Positions 41,026-49,828 of a stretch of 64,000 nt of DNA are shown in pieces. The notes beneath the pieces are model-generated. The model worked only from the letters and a program-made list of their open reading frames with translations, did no database searches and had not been told where the DNA came from. The DNA is from CBDCNP01 sp965222425 (lineage in GTDB: Bacteria; Acidobacteriota; Vicinamibacteria; Marinacidobacterales; DATDRI01). The stretch covers positions 186,001-250,000 of the forward strand of contig CBDCTW010000023.1 in NCBI GenBank assembly GCA_965222425.1, written 5' to 3'. The translations under genes and the position numbers were made by a program. The stretch's first letter is position 1. Every line of letters begins with the position of its first letter.

Positions 41026-42030
41026 ATGAACAAGCCACGGCTGGACTTTGGAATCACTTTCAAGGGTGACATGTCGCCGGAGCGAACGGTCGCCCTGACC
41101 AAGATGGCCGAAGATGCCGGCTTCAAGTACGTGTGGACTTTCGACTCGCACGTTCTCTGGAAAGAACCTTATCCGATGCTAGCTCTGCTGGCCGCCAACA
41201 CCAGCAAGGTCCGACTCGGTACGATGGTGACCAATCCGGCGGTCCGAGATCTCACTGTGACCGCGAGTCTGTTTGCCACCCTGAACATCATCTCGGGGGG
41301 CCGCATGGATATGGGCATCGGCCGCGGCGATAGCTCGCAGCGGGTTCTGGGACGCCGCCCCACCGCTGTCGCCGACCTGAGACGCGCGGTTCAAGTGATC
41401 CGCGACCTCGCATCCGGCAAGGAGGTCGAGCACGACGGGCAGCCGGTCCAGCTCACATGGGCTTCGGGAGAACTTCCGGTTTGGGTGGCTGGCTACGGGC
41501 CCAAGGTACTCGCCATGACCGGCGAAGTCGCGGAAGGCTTGATCCTTCAGATCGCGGATCCGTTTCTCATTCGCTGGTTCACCAGCGTCACTCGAGCGAG
41601 CGCTCAAAAAACCGGAAGAAAGGCCAACGATGTCAAAGTCCTAGCAGCGGCGCCGGTTTGGATCGCGGATGATCTAGCCAAAGCCCGAGCCCAAATTCGA
41701 TGGTTTCCCGCAATGGTTGGAAACCACGTGGCGGACCTAGTCGGGCGATACCATCAGGGCGAACTGCCCAAGGAGCTCACGGAGTACATCGAAGGACGAA
41801 AGGGATACGACTATCGGGAGCACGCCGATAAGGACGCCGACCACCTAGGCTTCATCACCGATGCAGTGACCGACCGCTTTACCATCGTGGGTCCCGCCGA
41901 GGCGCATCGGCAACAACTCGAGGAGCTCGTCGAGGCGGGCGTCGATCAGTTCAACGTCTATCTGATGAGCGGGGATGAAGAACGCCAACTGGAACGTTAC
42001 GCAAAGGGCGTCGTTCCAGCGTTCCAGTGA
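41026..42030 (+). CDS. LLM-class flavin-dependent oxidoreductase (F420-type, TIGR03842-like)
   Basis: A 334-residue TIM-barrel protein of the luciferase-like / methylene-H4MPT reductase family: DFGITFKGDMSPERTV, WTFDSHVLWKEPYPMLALLA, VRLGTMVTNPAVRD, GRMDMGIGRGDSS and VWVAGYGPKVLAMTGEVAEG (abridged). The subfamily is often encoded beside NCS1 permeases, beta-ureidopropionase and class III aminotransferases in pyrimidine or hydantoin catabolism loci, as here. The cofactor (F420 or FMN) and substrate are not known. AGGCTGCA before ATG 41026 is a weak ribosome site. It is convergent with the aminotransferase, which ends on the next base. Confidence 0.86.
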   Translation: MNKPRLDFGITFKGDMSPERTVALTKMAEDAGFKYVWTFDSHVLWKEPYPMLALLAANTSKVRLGTMVTNPAVRDLTVTASLFATLNIISGGRMDMGIGRGDSSQRVLGRRPTAVADLRRAVQVIRDLASGKEVEHDGQPVQLTWASGELPVWVAGYGPKVLAMTGEVAEGLILQIADPFLIRWFTSVTRASAQKTGRKANDVKVLAAAPVWIADDLAKARAQIRWFPAMVGNHVADLVGRYHQGELPKELTEYIEGRKGYDYREHADKDADHLGFITDAVTDRFTIVGPAEAHRQQLEELVEAGVDQFNVYLMSGDEERQLERYAKGVVPAFQ

Positions 42031-43350
42031 TCAGTGCTCGATACCTGCCAGCGCACGATCGAGCATACGTAACGCCTCGTCCACATCCCCCTTGGTCACG
42101 TTGAGGGCGGGGCTGATCCTAATCACGTTCCCGTAGAGTCCACCTTTCCCGATGATCAGTCCCTCGGCCCGCGTGTTCTCCAGGAGAGCGGCGGTGGCCT
42201 TGGGGGCAGGGGCCTTCCCCTCGCCGACCAGCTCTAGAGCCTGCATCAAACCCATGCCGCGAACGTCGCCGATCACGGGGTACTTACTGGCCAGGTCCTC
42301 CAAACCTTCCCGCAGGTGATCGCCGACCACGCGCGCATTCTCCTTGAGATTGTCTCTCTCGATGATGTCGATCACGGCCCGCGCGGCGCTCATGCTGACC
42401 GGATTGCCACCGAACGTCGAGATCGTGCTGCCCTTGATACTATTCGCAATCTCAGGGGTGGTGATCGTAGCGCCGATGGGCACACCGTTCGCCATACCCT
42501 TGGCGAACGTCATGATTTCCGGCTCGACTCCCCAATGCTCGATCCCGAACCAGTGATCACCGGTCCGTCCCCAGCCGGTCTGCACCTCGTCGCAAATGAA
42601 CACGCCGCCGTATTTGCGGACGATATCGACGACGATCTTGAAGTACTCGGGCGGCGGTGTGATGAAGCCACCAATACCTTGAATGGGCTCAGCGATGAAC
42701 CCCGCGATCCTGCCCGACGTCGTTGTCTGGATCGCTTCCTCGACGTCCGTTGCACAACGCAGCTCGCAGCTGGGGTAGGTCAGCCCGAACGGGCATCGAT
42801 AGCAGTATGCGTTGGCCACATGCTTGATGCCGGCAACGTGAGTGCCTCCTAGCCGCCAGCTCGACTGCCCCGTCACCGACATCGCCAGTGAAGAATGCCC
42901 GCTATAGCTGTGCCGCAACGCCACGACCTCACCAGAACCGGTATAAAGCTGAGACAGCAAAAGGGCGGTCTCGTTGGCCTCCGTTCCAGAGTTGGTGAAG
43001 ACACTCTGCTGTAGATCGCCGGGAGTTATCTGGGCCAGCTTCTCCGCCAGCGCCACCATGGGCTCGGTAGGGTAGAGAGTGGAAGCGTGTTGCAGAGTAT
43101 CCACCTGTTCCTTGACTCGGGCGTTGACCTCCGGGTGGCAATGCCCGAGGCTCACGGTGAGGATTCCGCCAAAGAAATCCAGATACTCTCGCCCGTCGGC
43201 ATCGTACACGTGCTTTCCCTCGCCTCTTACCAAGGGCATCGGGTTCGAGTAGTAGTTGGCGACGGAAGGAAAAATGTATTGCCGGTGCTTGGAGACGATC
43301 TCTTCGCCGCTCAGCCGGCCGGTGGGAACCCGTTTGGTAGGAGTGCTCAT
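42031..43350 (-). CDS. Class III aminotransferase (beta-alanine / omega-amino acid:pyruvate type)
   Basis: A 439-residue PLP enzyme. Motifs: YLDFFGGILTVSLGHCHPEV, SVFTNSGTEANETALLLSQL (abridged: NSGTEANE), the PLP Asp in FICDEVQTGWGRTG, and the Schiff-base Lys in MTFAKGMANGVPIG. It resembles AGXT2-like enzymes that accept beta-alanine or 3-aminoisobutyrate. The preceding gene on the same strand (one base away) encodes a beta-ureidopropionase-like hydrolase that would make those amino acids. Together they form the lower part of reductive pyrimidine breakdown. Specificity is inferred from context. Confidence 0.88.
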   Translation of the reverse strand: MSTPTKRVPTGRLSGEEIVSKHRQYIFPSVANYYSNPMPLVRGEGKHVYDADGREYLDFFGGILTVSLGHCHPEVNARVKEQVDTLQHASTLYPTEPMVALAEKLAQITPGDLQQSVFTNSGTEANETALLLSQLYTGSGEVVALRHSYSGHSSLAMSVTGQSSWRLGGTHVAGIKHVANAYCYRCPFGLTYPSCELRCATDVEEAIQTTTSGRIAGFIAEPIQGIGGFITPPPEYFKIVVDIVRKYGGVFICDEVQTGWGRTGDHWFGIEHWGVEPEIMTFAKGMANGVPIGATITTPEIANSIKGSTISTFGGNPVSMSAARAVIDIIERDNLKENARVVGDHLREGLEDLASKYPVIGDVRGMGLMQALELVGEGKAPAPKATAALLENTRAEGLIIGKGGLYGNVIRISPALNVTKGDVDEALRMLDRALAGIEH

Positions 43351-43351
43351 A

Positions 43352-44221
43352 TCACACCTGCGTCACTTCGTCATATGTTTCGGGTCGGCGATCCCGGAAG
43401 AACTGCCAGGTGTGCCGAACTTCTTGGATCCTGTCCAAGTCGAGGTCGGCCACCACCACTTCGTCCTTGTCGCGGCTCCCTTCGGCGACGATCTGCCCCC
43501 GTGGGTCGCAGAAGTAGCTGGAGCCGTAAAATTCGCCAATGTCCCAAGGTTGTTCGTGGCCTACGCGGTTGATCGCGCCGATCCAATATTGATTGGCGGC
43601 AGCATGGGCAGGTTGCTCGAGTCGCCACAAATGCTCCGAGAGGCCCGCCACCGTCGCGGAAGGGTTGAAAACGATCTCCGCCCCGTTGAGCCCTAGGATG
43701 CGAGCACCTTCGGGGAAATGACGATCGTAGCAAATGTAAACGCCGACCCTTGCGAATGCCGTTTCGAAGACGGGATACCCCAAGTTGCCCGGCTTGAAAT
43801 AGAACTTCTCCCAGAAACCGGGATCGCAATGAGGAATGTGGTGCTTCCTGTACTTTCCCAGGTACTTGCCATCGGCGTCGATGACCGCGGCAGTGTTGTA
43901 GTAGACGCCGGTCATATGCTCCTCGTAGACGGGGACGACCATGACCATCCCGTGCTTTTTCGCCTGCTCCTGCATTAGTTTGGTAGCAGGACCGTCGGGT
44001 ACGCGCTCCACCAGCTCGTACCACCGCGAATTCTGTTCTGCGCAGAAATACGGTCCGTAGAAGAGCTCCTGGAGACACAGCACTTGGACTCCCTTGCTGG
44101 CCGCTTCCTCGATGAGGCCAACGTGTTTTTCCACCATCGCCTTCTTGATCTTTTCGATTGGATCCGTCCCCGATCCAGTTGTAGACGCCTGAATGAGTCC
44201 GCCCCGTACGATACGAGCCAT
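43352..44221 (-). CDS. Nitrilase-family amidohydrolase, probably beta-ureidopropionase
   Basis: A 289-residue carbon-nitrogen hydrolase with the Glu-Lys-Cys triad visible in CLQELFYGPYF, KYRKHHIPH and VYICYDRHFPEG. The sequence CAEQN and the long insert before CDPGFWEKFYFKPG are typical of N-carbamoyl-beta-alanine amidohydrolases (PydC). It would release beta-alanine, CO2 and ammonia. ATG 44219-44221 follows AAGGAGATCGG. The aminotransferase gene follows immediately. The upstream enzymes of the pathway (dihydropyrimidine dehydrogenase, dihydropyrimidinase) are not in the window. Confidence 0.87.
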   Translation of the reverse strand: MARIVRGGLIQASTTGSGTDPIEKIKKAMVEKHVGLIEEAASKGVQVLCLQELFYGPYFCAEQNSRWYELVERVPDGPATKLMQEQAKKHGMVMVVPVYEEHMTGVYYNTAAVIDADGKYLGKYRKHHIPHCDPGFWEKFYFKPGNLGYPVFETAFARVGVYICYDRHFPEGARILGLNGAEIVFNPSATVAGLSEHLWRLEQPAHAAANQYWIGAINRVGHEQPWDIGEFYGSSYFCDPRGQIVAEGSRDKDEVVVADLDLDRIQEVRHTWQFFRDRRPETYDEVTQV

Positions 44222-44376
44222 CTTCCGATCTCCTTCTTTGCCGGTGCAACCGCCCGGGCACATCGAATCTCGAGTAGCGGGAATCTCTTTGTTAGGGGGG
44301 CTTAGGCACCACCTCAGGAGAATCCGTGCTTTCGCAGAAGGCTACCACTCACCACCTAAAAAGGCCACTCTGCTCA

Positions 44377-45448
44377 TTATCGCCCCTTCCGTATATAGTC
44401 CCGCAACTCCTGGATCTGTTCCTGGCGGCCCAGCACGATCAAAACGTCCCCCGCCTCGAGACGCGTTTCCGGATCAGGGTTATGGGTCGCGGTATCGCCC
44501 CCTCTGCTGTAGCGCACCGACATCACGATGAGTCCCGTTCGCTGAGGAATCTTAGCTTCCGCCAGCGAGCGCCCGACCAGCGAGGAGCTCTCCGGGATGT
44601 CCGTTCTCCTCCAAACGAAGGGCCATCTCGTCGGCGCCGGTCGTCGCCACATCGAGGTAGCTCACCACGGAAGGCCGCAGAAGCATGGATGCAATGCGTA
44701 AACCGCCCGTTACAATCGGTGACATCACATGGTCGGCTCCCGCTCGCTGGAGCTTGTCCAAGGATTCTTGGTAGGCGGCTCGCGCCACAATGGTCATCTC
44801 GGATCGCATGCCGCGGGCCGTCAGGCACAACAGCAAGTTGTCGGCGTCGTCGCGGAGACAAGCCGCCAAGCCACTGGCCCGCTCGACGCCGGCCTCGGTC
44901 AAGGTGTGCTCCTTGGTTGCGTCGCCGGTAATGAGAAGGACACCCGGATACTGATCCAGGATCGCGGCCCCACTCGCGGCGTCTCGCTCGATGACGACGA
45001 AGAGCTTACCCAACGTGTAGAGCTCCTCCACAACGACCCGGCCCATGCGTCCCCCACCGCAAACGATGAAATGGTTAGTCAGACCTGAGACTTTCCTCAT
45101 GATTCGACGCCTCCGCAGCAGCCCACTCAGATCGAACTCGACGATGAGTGCGGTAATAAGACCCCACCAGATACCGAGTCCGGTGATGGCAAGCAGAATG
45201 AGCAAAATTGTAAAGGCACGTCCCGCTGGAGAGAGCGGCTCGACTCCCATGAACCCCACGGAGCTTACCGTGGTCACCGCCATGTAGAACGAGTTGAACC
45301 AGTCCCACCGCTCGATGAATCGGTAACCCACCGTACCGACAAGAAGCATGGCAACGAAGTAGCCGCCCGCCCACGCGAATCGCCGCCAGAAAGGCCCTAG
45401 CGCCTCGCTCAACAAGGACGGCCGCCTAGTTTGGGTGTTGGACGACAC
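44377..45448 (-). pseudogene. Two-helix K+ channel with TrkA-N and TrkA-C domains, one frameshift
   Basis: GTG 45446-45448 starts an ion channel: helix 1 (YFVAMLLVGTVGYRFI), a pore loop TTVSSVGFMGV, helix 2 (ILLILLAITGLGIWWGL), then a TrkA-N/RCK Rossmann domain (FIVCGGGRMGRVVVEEL; GDATKEHTL). Near 44605 the frame shifts; TrkA-C (DIPESSSLVGRSLAEAKI ... LEAGDVLIVLGRQEQ) continues in the other frame to 44377. The filter sequence SSVGF differs from the usual TVGYG. One indel separates an otherwise full-length protein of about 357 residues. Role: gated potassium transport. Confidence 0.82.
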
Positions 45449-45602
45449 CGTTAATCCCTTTCCCGGGAGTGAAGATTCATTGTCCAGTGCCTGCGGCAGG
45501 GCTCTCCCCGATCCCACATAAAGCAAAACCGGGAACGGGGCGAACAGCCTTGAGCTTGAGCTCACCCGCTGCGGAGCCGCCGGGTGCGGAGCCTGTCGGC
45601 GG

Positions 45603-45688
45603 CCAAGCAACGTGGTTACTTTGACCGGGAGCTAGCGAGGCGGGCACTCAGTTCCCGCTGGCCGCCAAACAACGTGGTTGCTTTGACC
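45603..45688. repeat. Pair of 24-base direct repeats between channel and phosphatase genes
   Basis: CCAAGCAACGTGGTTACTTTGACC (45603-45626, shown by its ends) and the copy at 45665-45688 agree at 22 of 24 bases, 62 bases apart. The second copy touches the phosphatase stop codon. Its surroundings (TTCCCGCTGGCCGCCAAA, 45652-45669) recur at 52201-52218 in the gap after uvrB. The 240-base gap 45449-45688 holds no gene. Nature unknown. Confidence 0.6.
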
Positions 45689-46449
45689 CTACTTGCCATA
45701 GCGAAGAGCGACTGCGGTGATGTTGTCTTTGCCGCCGTTCTCGTTGGCCGCGGCTACGAGCCCCTGGACCGCTTCCTCGAGGTTGTCCTTCTTCGCGCTC
45801 AGAATCTCGACGATTCCCGCGTGATTCAGCATTCCATGAAGCCCGTCGGTGCAAAGAAGGTACAGATCTCCATCCTCCAGAGTCTCTTCCTGCACGGTCA
45901 AGTCAATGTTTTGCTTCGCCCCACCGCCTTGGTGATGATGTTCTTCATCGGATGATTCTCGGCTTCGTCTGCCTGGAGCAGTCCTTCGCTCAAAGCTACC
46001 TGCACCCACGAGTCATCGACTGTAATTTGGTCCAGGGTGTCTCCCCGAAGTCGGTAAGCGCGGCTATCGCCTGCCCCACACAGGATCAAACTCGCGTCCT
46101 CCGCGAGCCCCGCAACGATGGTAGTCCCCATACCGGTATAGTCTTCGCGATTGTCGGCCTCTTTCCATACACGCTTGTTCGCGAGCATGACGGCGGTTCG
46201 GAGACGGTTGGCGTTGATGGAAATCGCGGGGTCCACTCCATACGGCCACGTGATCTCTTCGTCATGGCCGGAGCGCCGGACGAAATTGGACACCGTCTCA
46301 ACCGCCAATTGGGAAGCCACTTCGCCGGCGTTGTGTCCACCCATTCCATCGACGACGACGTAGAGACCCGATTTGTCGTCGATGAGCATGGCATCCTCGT
46401 TGAGTTGGCGGCGCCTGCCGATGTCGGTGACTCCAAAACTTTCGATCAT
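45689..46449 (-). pseudogene. PP2C-type Ser/Thr protein phosphatase, one frameshift
   Basis: ATG 46447-46449 starts MIESFGVTDIGRRRQLNEDA. Family motifs are VVVDGMGGHNAGEVAS (metal Asp/Gly), GMGTTIVAGL and GAGDSRAYRLRG. After NIITKAVG, at a C-run (45919-45922), the frame shifts by one base. The rest, AKQNIDLTVQEETL ... LYLLCTDGLHGML and GGKDNITAVALRYGK, completes the domain, including the last metal Asp. Restoring one base gives a normal Stp1-like enzyme of about 254 residues. It opposes Ser/Thr kinases. The start codon touches that of the divergent response-regulator remnant. Confidence 0.84.
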
Positions 46450-47098
46450 GGGGCTTCCTTCGTTACGACCGCCTCGTGTCGCTCTCCCCGCCGTTCGCAG
46501 GGAGATGCCCGACCTCGTGCTCTGTGAGGACGAGCTCTCCGAAATGGACGGGCTCGCCTTCGGCGAGGCGCTTCGGGCGGGGCCCGGATTCGATGGCCTT
46601 CCGCTGATCTTGGTGTCTGACGACTCCACCCCCGAGCACCGGCTCGCGTGTCTCGATGCGGGCGCCGACGACTACTTGCTCAAACCCTTCAGCATGAAGG
46701 AACTCGTCCTGCATTGCCGCACTCAAATCGAGGTTCACCGGCGAAACGAACAAGGAGAGCTGTCCGGAGATCTCTCTCACTTCAAGACCACCGATATCCT
46801 TCAAATGCTGGAAGCGAACCAGGCTACCGGTGTGCTACGCATCGACACCGAGGAAGCGACCGGTGAGATTCATCTCCTGGACGGCTACATCTGCGGCGGA
46901 TTCACGGCCCAGCAACAGGGCGAGGAAGCCGTCTATCGGCTCATCCCGCTTCGCCGCGACCGTTTCAACTTCGTGCACTCGAACATTCGCTCCAACATCC
47001 AGTCGGTCCGTTCGACAACCGAGTTCATGATGGAGGCCCTTCGCCGCCACCACGAGCAAAAGCATCAACCGGCCCCGCGCCAGGACCACATCGGCTAA
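46448..47098 (+). pseudogene. Truncated response regulator: partial receiver domain plus DUF4388
   Basis: The frame begins at ATG 46448 inside the phosphatase start codon. The receiver domain lacks its first about 45 residues, including the acidic pair and helix 1. What is left is RREMPDLVLCEDELSEMDGL (the phospho-acceptor region, with E near the expected Asp), PLILVSDDS and DDYLLKPFSMKEL with the conserved Lys. A complete DUF4388 domain follows (LSHFKTTDILQMLEANQATGVLRID, abridged). The cut coincides with the phosphatase gene start, so a deletion joined the two. It may still be translated but could not be a normal receiver. Confidence 0.65.
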
Positions 47099-47104
47099 CT
47101 TTCC

Positions 47105-47153
47105 ACCCTAGTGCCTTTATCAGTAGCTCGTCACCTGATACAGCGTACTAGAA
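47105..47153. repeat. Imperfect inverted repeat (short dispersed element) after the response regulator
   Basis: Arms ACCCTAGTGCCTTTATCAGT (47105-47124) and CCTGATACAGCGTACTAGAA (47134-47153) can pair over most of their length around a nine-base loop. The element overlaps the last codons of the MCE gene. The same motif occurs once at 26654-26674. It may serve as a terminator for the two convergent genes. Confidence 0.55.
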
Positions 47154-48206
47154 CAAGCTGACCTTGATCCGAAGGTATCGCTTGGGGTCCGCCCGAATGT
47201 CCTTGAGCAACCCCTGCAACTCCCCCGCCGTACCATTTAGGTTGTCGTAGAGCTGGCGGTCTTGCAGGAGCTGCCCCAATGTACCGTCGCCCTTTTCCAC
47301 GCGCGCGGTGATGCTGTCTAGGTTGCCAGAGAAGGTGTTGAGACTGTCATAGAACTCCCGCTCCTTGATCAGCGCACCGATTGACCCTTCTCCCTCAGCC
47401 AAACGAGCGGTCACGACGTCCAGTTGCCCAATCATTTTGCTCAGAGAGGCCCCGGTCTCCGGATCACTCACCAGCTTACCGAGGCCGCCTTCGCCGTCCC
47501 GAATCTTGGTCGCGATATCGTTTAATCCTGACGTGAGTCCCTTCAGGTTCTTGTACACCTCGGGGTCGTTGATCAGCTTGCCCAGAGTACCCTCCCCGCT
47601 GTTCATTCGACCGAAGACCTCTTGCGCTCGAGATACGAAATCCGAGAGCCTCTCATGAAACTCTTCACCCTTCAGGATTTTGCCCAACGATCCCCTACCC
47701 TCTTGAATGTCGGACACTAGATCTCTGACGTCCTTCATAGTTTGAGAAGCATCGGAGATGATTCCCTTGATCGGATCGCCGGCCTCTCCCTGGAGGACGC
47801 CTCCATCGGCAATCTGCTGACCGCCAGGTGGCCCGGGGTCGATGTCCACCATTTTCTCGCCCAGGACTCCGAGGCTTCCTACGCTGAGCTGTGAGTTAGT
47901 AGTCAGTCTGTCCTGTATGTCACGCCGTAGCTTGATCGTTACTTTGACCGGCCGAGGCGCGTCTGGTGGGGCAAACACGACTCGAGTCACCGAGCCCACT
48001 TCCACACCGGATAGGTGGACAGGAGCACCTGACTTCAACCCGTTCACATCGCCGAGATAGCTGTAGACGGTGTACTGCCCACCGAAAAATGGCAGTCCGC
48101 CCTGGCGCGTAATGTAGAGCGTCGTGAACAGGAATATACCCAACGCGATGAGAACTACGATGCCCACTCGTAGCTGGGAATAGGTAATTGTCTTCTTCGT
48201 TGGCAT
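47148..48206 (-). CDS. mlaD: MCE/MlaD-family lipid-transport substrate-binding protein
   Basis: A 352-residue protein with one N-terminal membrane helix (about 12-30: LRVGIVVLIALGIFLFTTLY), an MCE domain (about 40-125: GDVNGLKSGAPVHLSGVEVG), and a long C-terminal helical region containing five related segments of the pattern G-x-G-x-L-G-x-L-(x)6-Y-x-x-L, e.g. GEGTLGKLINDPEVYKNL and GDGTLGQLLQDRQLYDNL. MlaD-type proteins form hexamers in the periplasm and carry phospholipids between membranes with the MlaEF ABC transporter encoded just upstream. Confidence 0.9.
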   Translation of the reverse strand: MPTKKTITYSQLRVGIVVLIALGIFLFTTLYITRQGGLPFFGGQYTVYSYLGDVNGLKSGAPVHLSGVEVGSVTRVVFAPPDAPRPVKVTIKLRRDIQDRLTTNSQLSVGSLGVLGEKMVDIDPGPPGGQQIADGGVLQGEAGDPIKGIISDASQTMKDVRDLVSDIQEGRGSLGKILKGEEFHERLSDFVSRAQEVFGRMNSGEGTLGKLINDPEVYKNLKGLTSGLNDIATKIRDGEGGLGKLVSDPETGASLSKMIGQLDVVTARLAEGEGSIGALIKEREFYDSLNTFSGNLDSITARVEKGDGTLGQLLQDRQLYDNLNGTAGELQGLLKDIRADPKRYLRIKVSLF

Positions 48207-48245
48207 GGCGTTTTCCTCCGCTCCTCGTGAGAGTTCTGAAAAGGA

Positions 48246-49058
48246 TCAGGACAGGAATTTCCTTACGTAAGCATTCGGCGTTTCCCAGAGCTCCTTTTGT
48301 CGCCCTCGAAAAACAGCGCGTCCCTCATTGAGAACCATGAACTGGGTACCCACTAGAGAATCGAGATCGTCGATGTGATTGTAAGCTACCTCGCCGTCCC
48401 GTATGAAGACGAACCCCTGAGCGATCTGAAACGCGTCGCGCAGCTGGTGCGTAACCAACACTGTCGTGACGCCTTCGAAATCTCGTAACTTGACAATGAG
48501 GTCGCAGATGGTGGCGGCGGTGATGGGGTCGAGGCCGGTCGTTGCCTCGTCGTAGAGAATTAACTCCGGTCGGTGTGCCATGGCTCGCGCCACCGCCACC
48601 CGGCGCCGCTGGCCACCCGAGAGCTCCGACGGCATGCGATCATAAAACCCGTCCAGTTCCACGAATCCGAGCATCGCACCGACTTTGTCCTCGAACTCTT
48701 CCTCCGTCAAATTTTCGTGCTCGCGGAGCCGAAACCCGACGTTCTCTGCCACGGTGAGAGAATCGAACAGGGCTCCTTCTTGGAAAACCATCCCGATCTT
48801 GGAGCGTATCACCATCAGATCACGTTCTTTCATGTCGGTGATGTCGATGCCGTCGATCTGGATCGAGCCCGATTCAGGCTTGATCAGGCCTAGGACGAGC
48901 TTGAGGATGGTCGACTTCCCGGAGCCACTTCCTCCCAGGATGATCTCGGTGCTCGACGCGGGGACCTGGAAGGAGATGTCTTCGAGCGCGTATTCCTCTG
49001 CTTCCGGATACGCGTAGTAGACATTGCGGAACGAAATGACAGGGGCGGCTGGGCTCAC
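48246..49058 (-). CDS. mlaF: MlaF-type ABC transporter ATPase
   Basis: A 270-residue ABC ATPase: Walker A LGGSGSGKSTIL, Q-loop VFQEGALFDSLTV, signature LSGGQRRRVAVARAMA, Walker B LILYDEATTGLD and switch LVTHQL. The VFQEGALFDSLTVxENV stretch is characteristic of the Mla/MCE transporter family. The start is GTG 49056-49058, overlapping the permease stop by one base; the frame is open far upstream but antisense to nothing recognisable there. It powers lipid transfer with MlaE and MlaD. Confidence 0.92.
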   Translation of the reverse strand: MSPAAPVISFRNVYYAYPEAEEYALEDISFQVPASSTEIILGGSGSGKSTILKLVLGLIKPESGSIQIDGIDITDMKERDLMVIRSKIGMVFQEGALFDSLTVAENVGFRLREHENLTEEEFEDKVGAMLGFVELDGFYDRMPSELSGGQRRRVAVARAMAHRPELILYDEATTGLDPITAATICDLIVKLRDFEGVTTVLVTHQLRDAFQIAQGFVFIRDGEVAYNHIDDLDSLVGTQFMVLNEGRAVFRGRQKELWETPNAYVRKFLS

Positions 49059-49828
49059 TAGCAAACGAAGTGAAGAATGAGTAAGTTGAGGAAATAGTCC
49101 GAAGCTAGAATCAAGACCGAGGCCATCACCACCGAGCGTGTCGTCGAGAGGCCCACTCCCTGCGTTCCGCCGCGCGTGGAAAGTCCCACATAGCATCCTA
49201 CCGACGCAATGATGTAGCCGAAGACGAACGGCTTCATCAGACCCATCGTGATGTCTTGAATTCGGATCGCATCGACGGCAGAGTGCCAATAGAACTGAGT
49301 GGCCAGTCGGAGCGAAAAGCGCGCCACCAGGTATCCCCCCAACATTCCGACCGCGTCCGACAGGACCGTCAGAACCGGGACCATCACCAACCCGCTGACT
49401 ATCCTCGGCGTAACCAGCTTGCGGATGGGATCGGTGCCCAGGGCACGCATCGCATCGATCTGCTGGGTCACGACCATCGAGCCCAGCTCCGCGGCCATGC
49501 CCGAGCCTACGCGGCCCGCCACCATTAGCGACGTCAGCACCGGCCCCAGCTCGCGAATCATCGAAAGTGAAACCATTCGTCCCACGTAGGGTCGCGCGCC
49601 AAAGGCGTCCAGAGTGGCGGAGCTTTGCACGGTGAGCACCATTCCGGTGAATAGTCCGGTCAGACAAACCATGGTCACAGAGCCAACCCCGACGACATCC
49701 ATCATGTGGAAAGTGTCGTTCCAGTACCGGGGAGGAGAAAAAAGGTTTCGGAAGGCACGGAAAGAGAGAAGTGTGAACTCCTGGACGCCGAGAATCGTCT
49801 GTTTGAGGCGCTCGGTGGCGCCGTTCAT
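49058..49828 (-). CDS. mlaE: MlaE-family ABC transporter permease
   Basis: A 256-residue membrane protein with about five helices and the MlaE motifs FTGMVLTVQSSATLDAFGA, IRELGPVLTSLMVAGRVGSG, AELGSMVVTQQIDAMRALGT and GLSTRGGTQGVGLSTTRSVV. ATG 49826-49828 overlaps the uvrB stop by four bases (ATGA) and was preferred over the ATG at 49840 inside uvrB. The order uvrB-mlaE-mlaF-mlaD on one strand with overlaps shows one operon for lipid trafficking attached to a repair gene. Confidence 0.92.
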   Translation of the reverse strand: MNGATERLKQTILGVQEFTLLSFRAFRNLFSPPRYWNDTFHMMDVVGVGSVTMVCLTGLFTGMVLTVQSSATLDAFGARPYVGRMVSLSMIRELGPVLTSLMVAGRVGSGMAAELGSMVVTQQIDAMRALGTDPIRKLVTPRIVSGLVMVPVLTVLSDAVGMLGGYLVARFSLRLATQFYWHSAVDAIRIQDITMGLMKPFVFGYIIASVGCYVGLSTRGGTQGVGLSTTRSVVMASVLILASDYFLNLLILHFVC

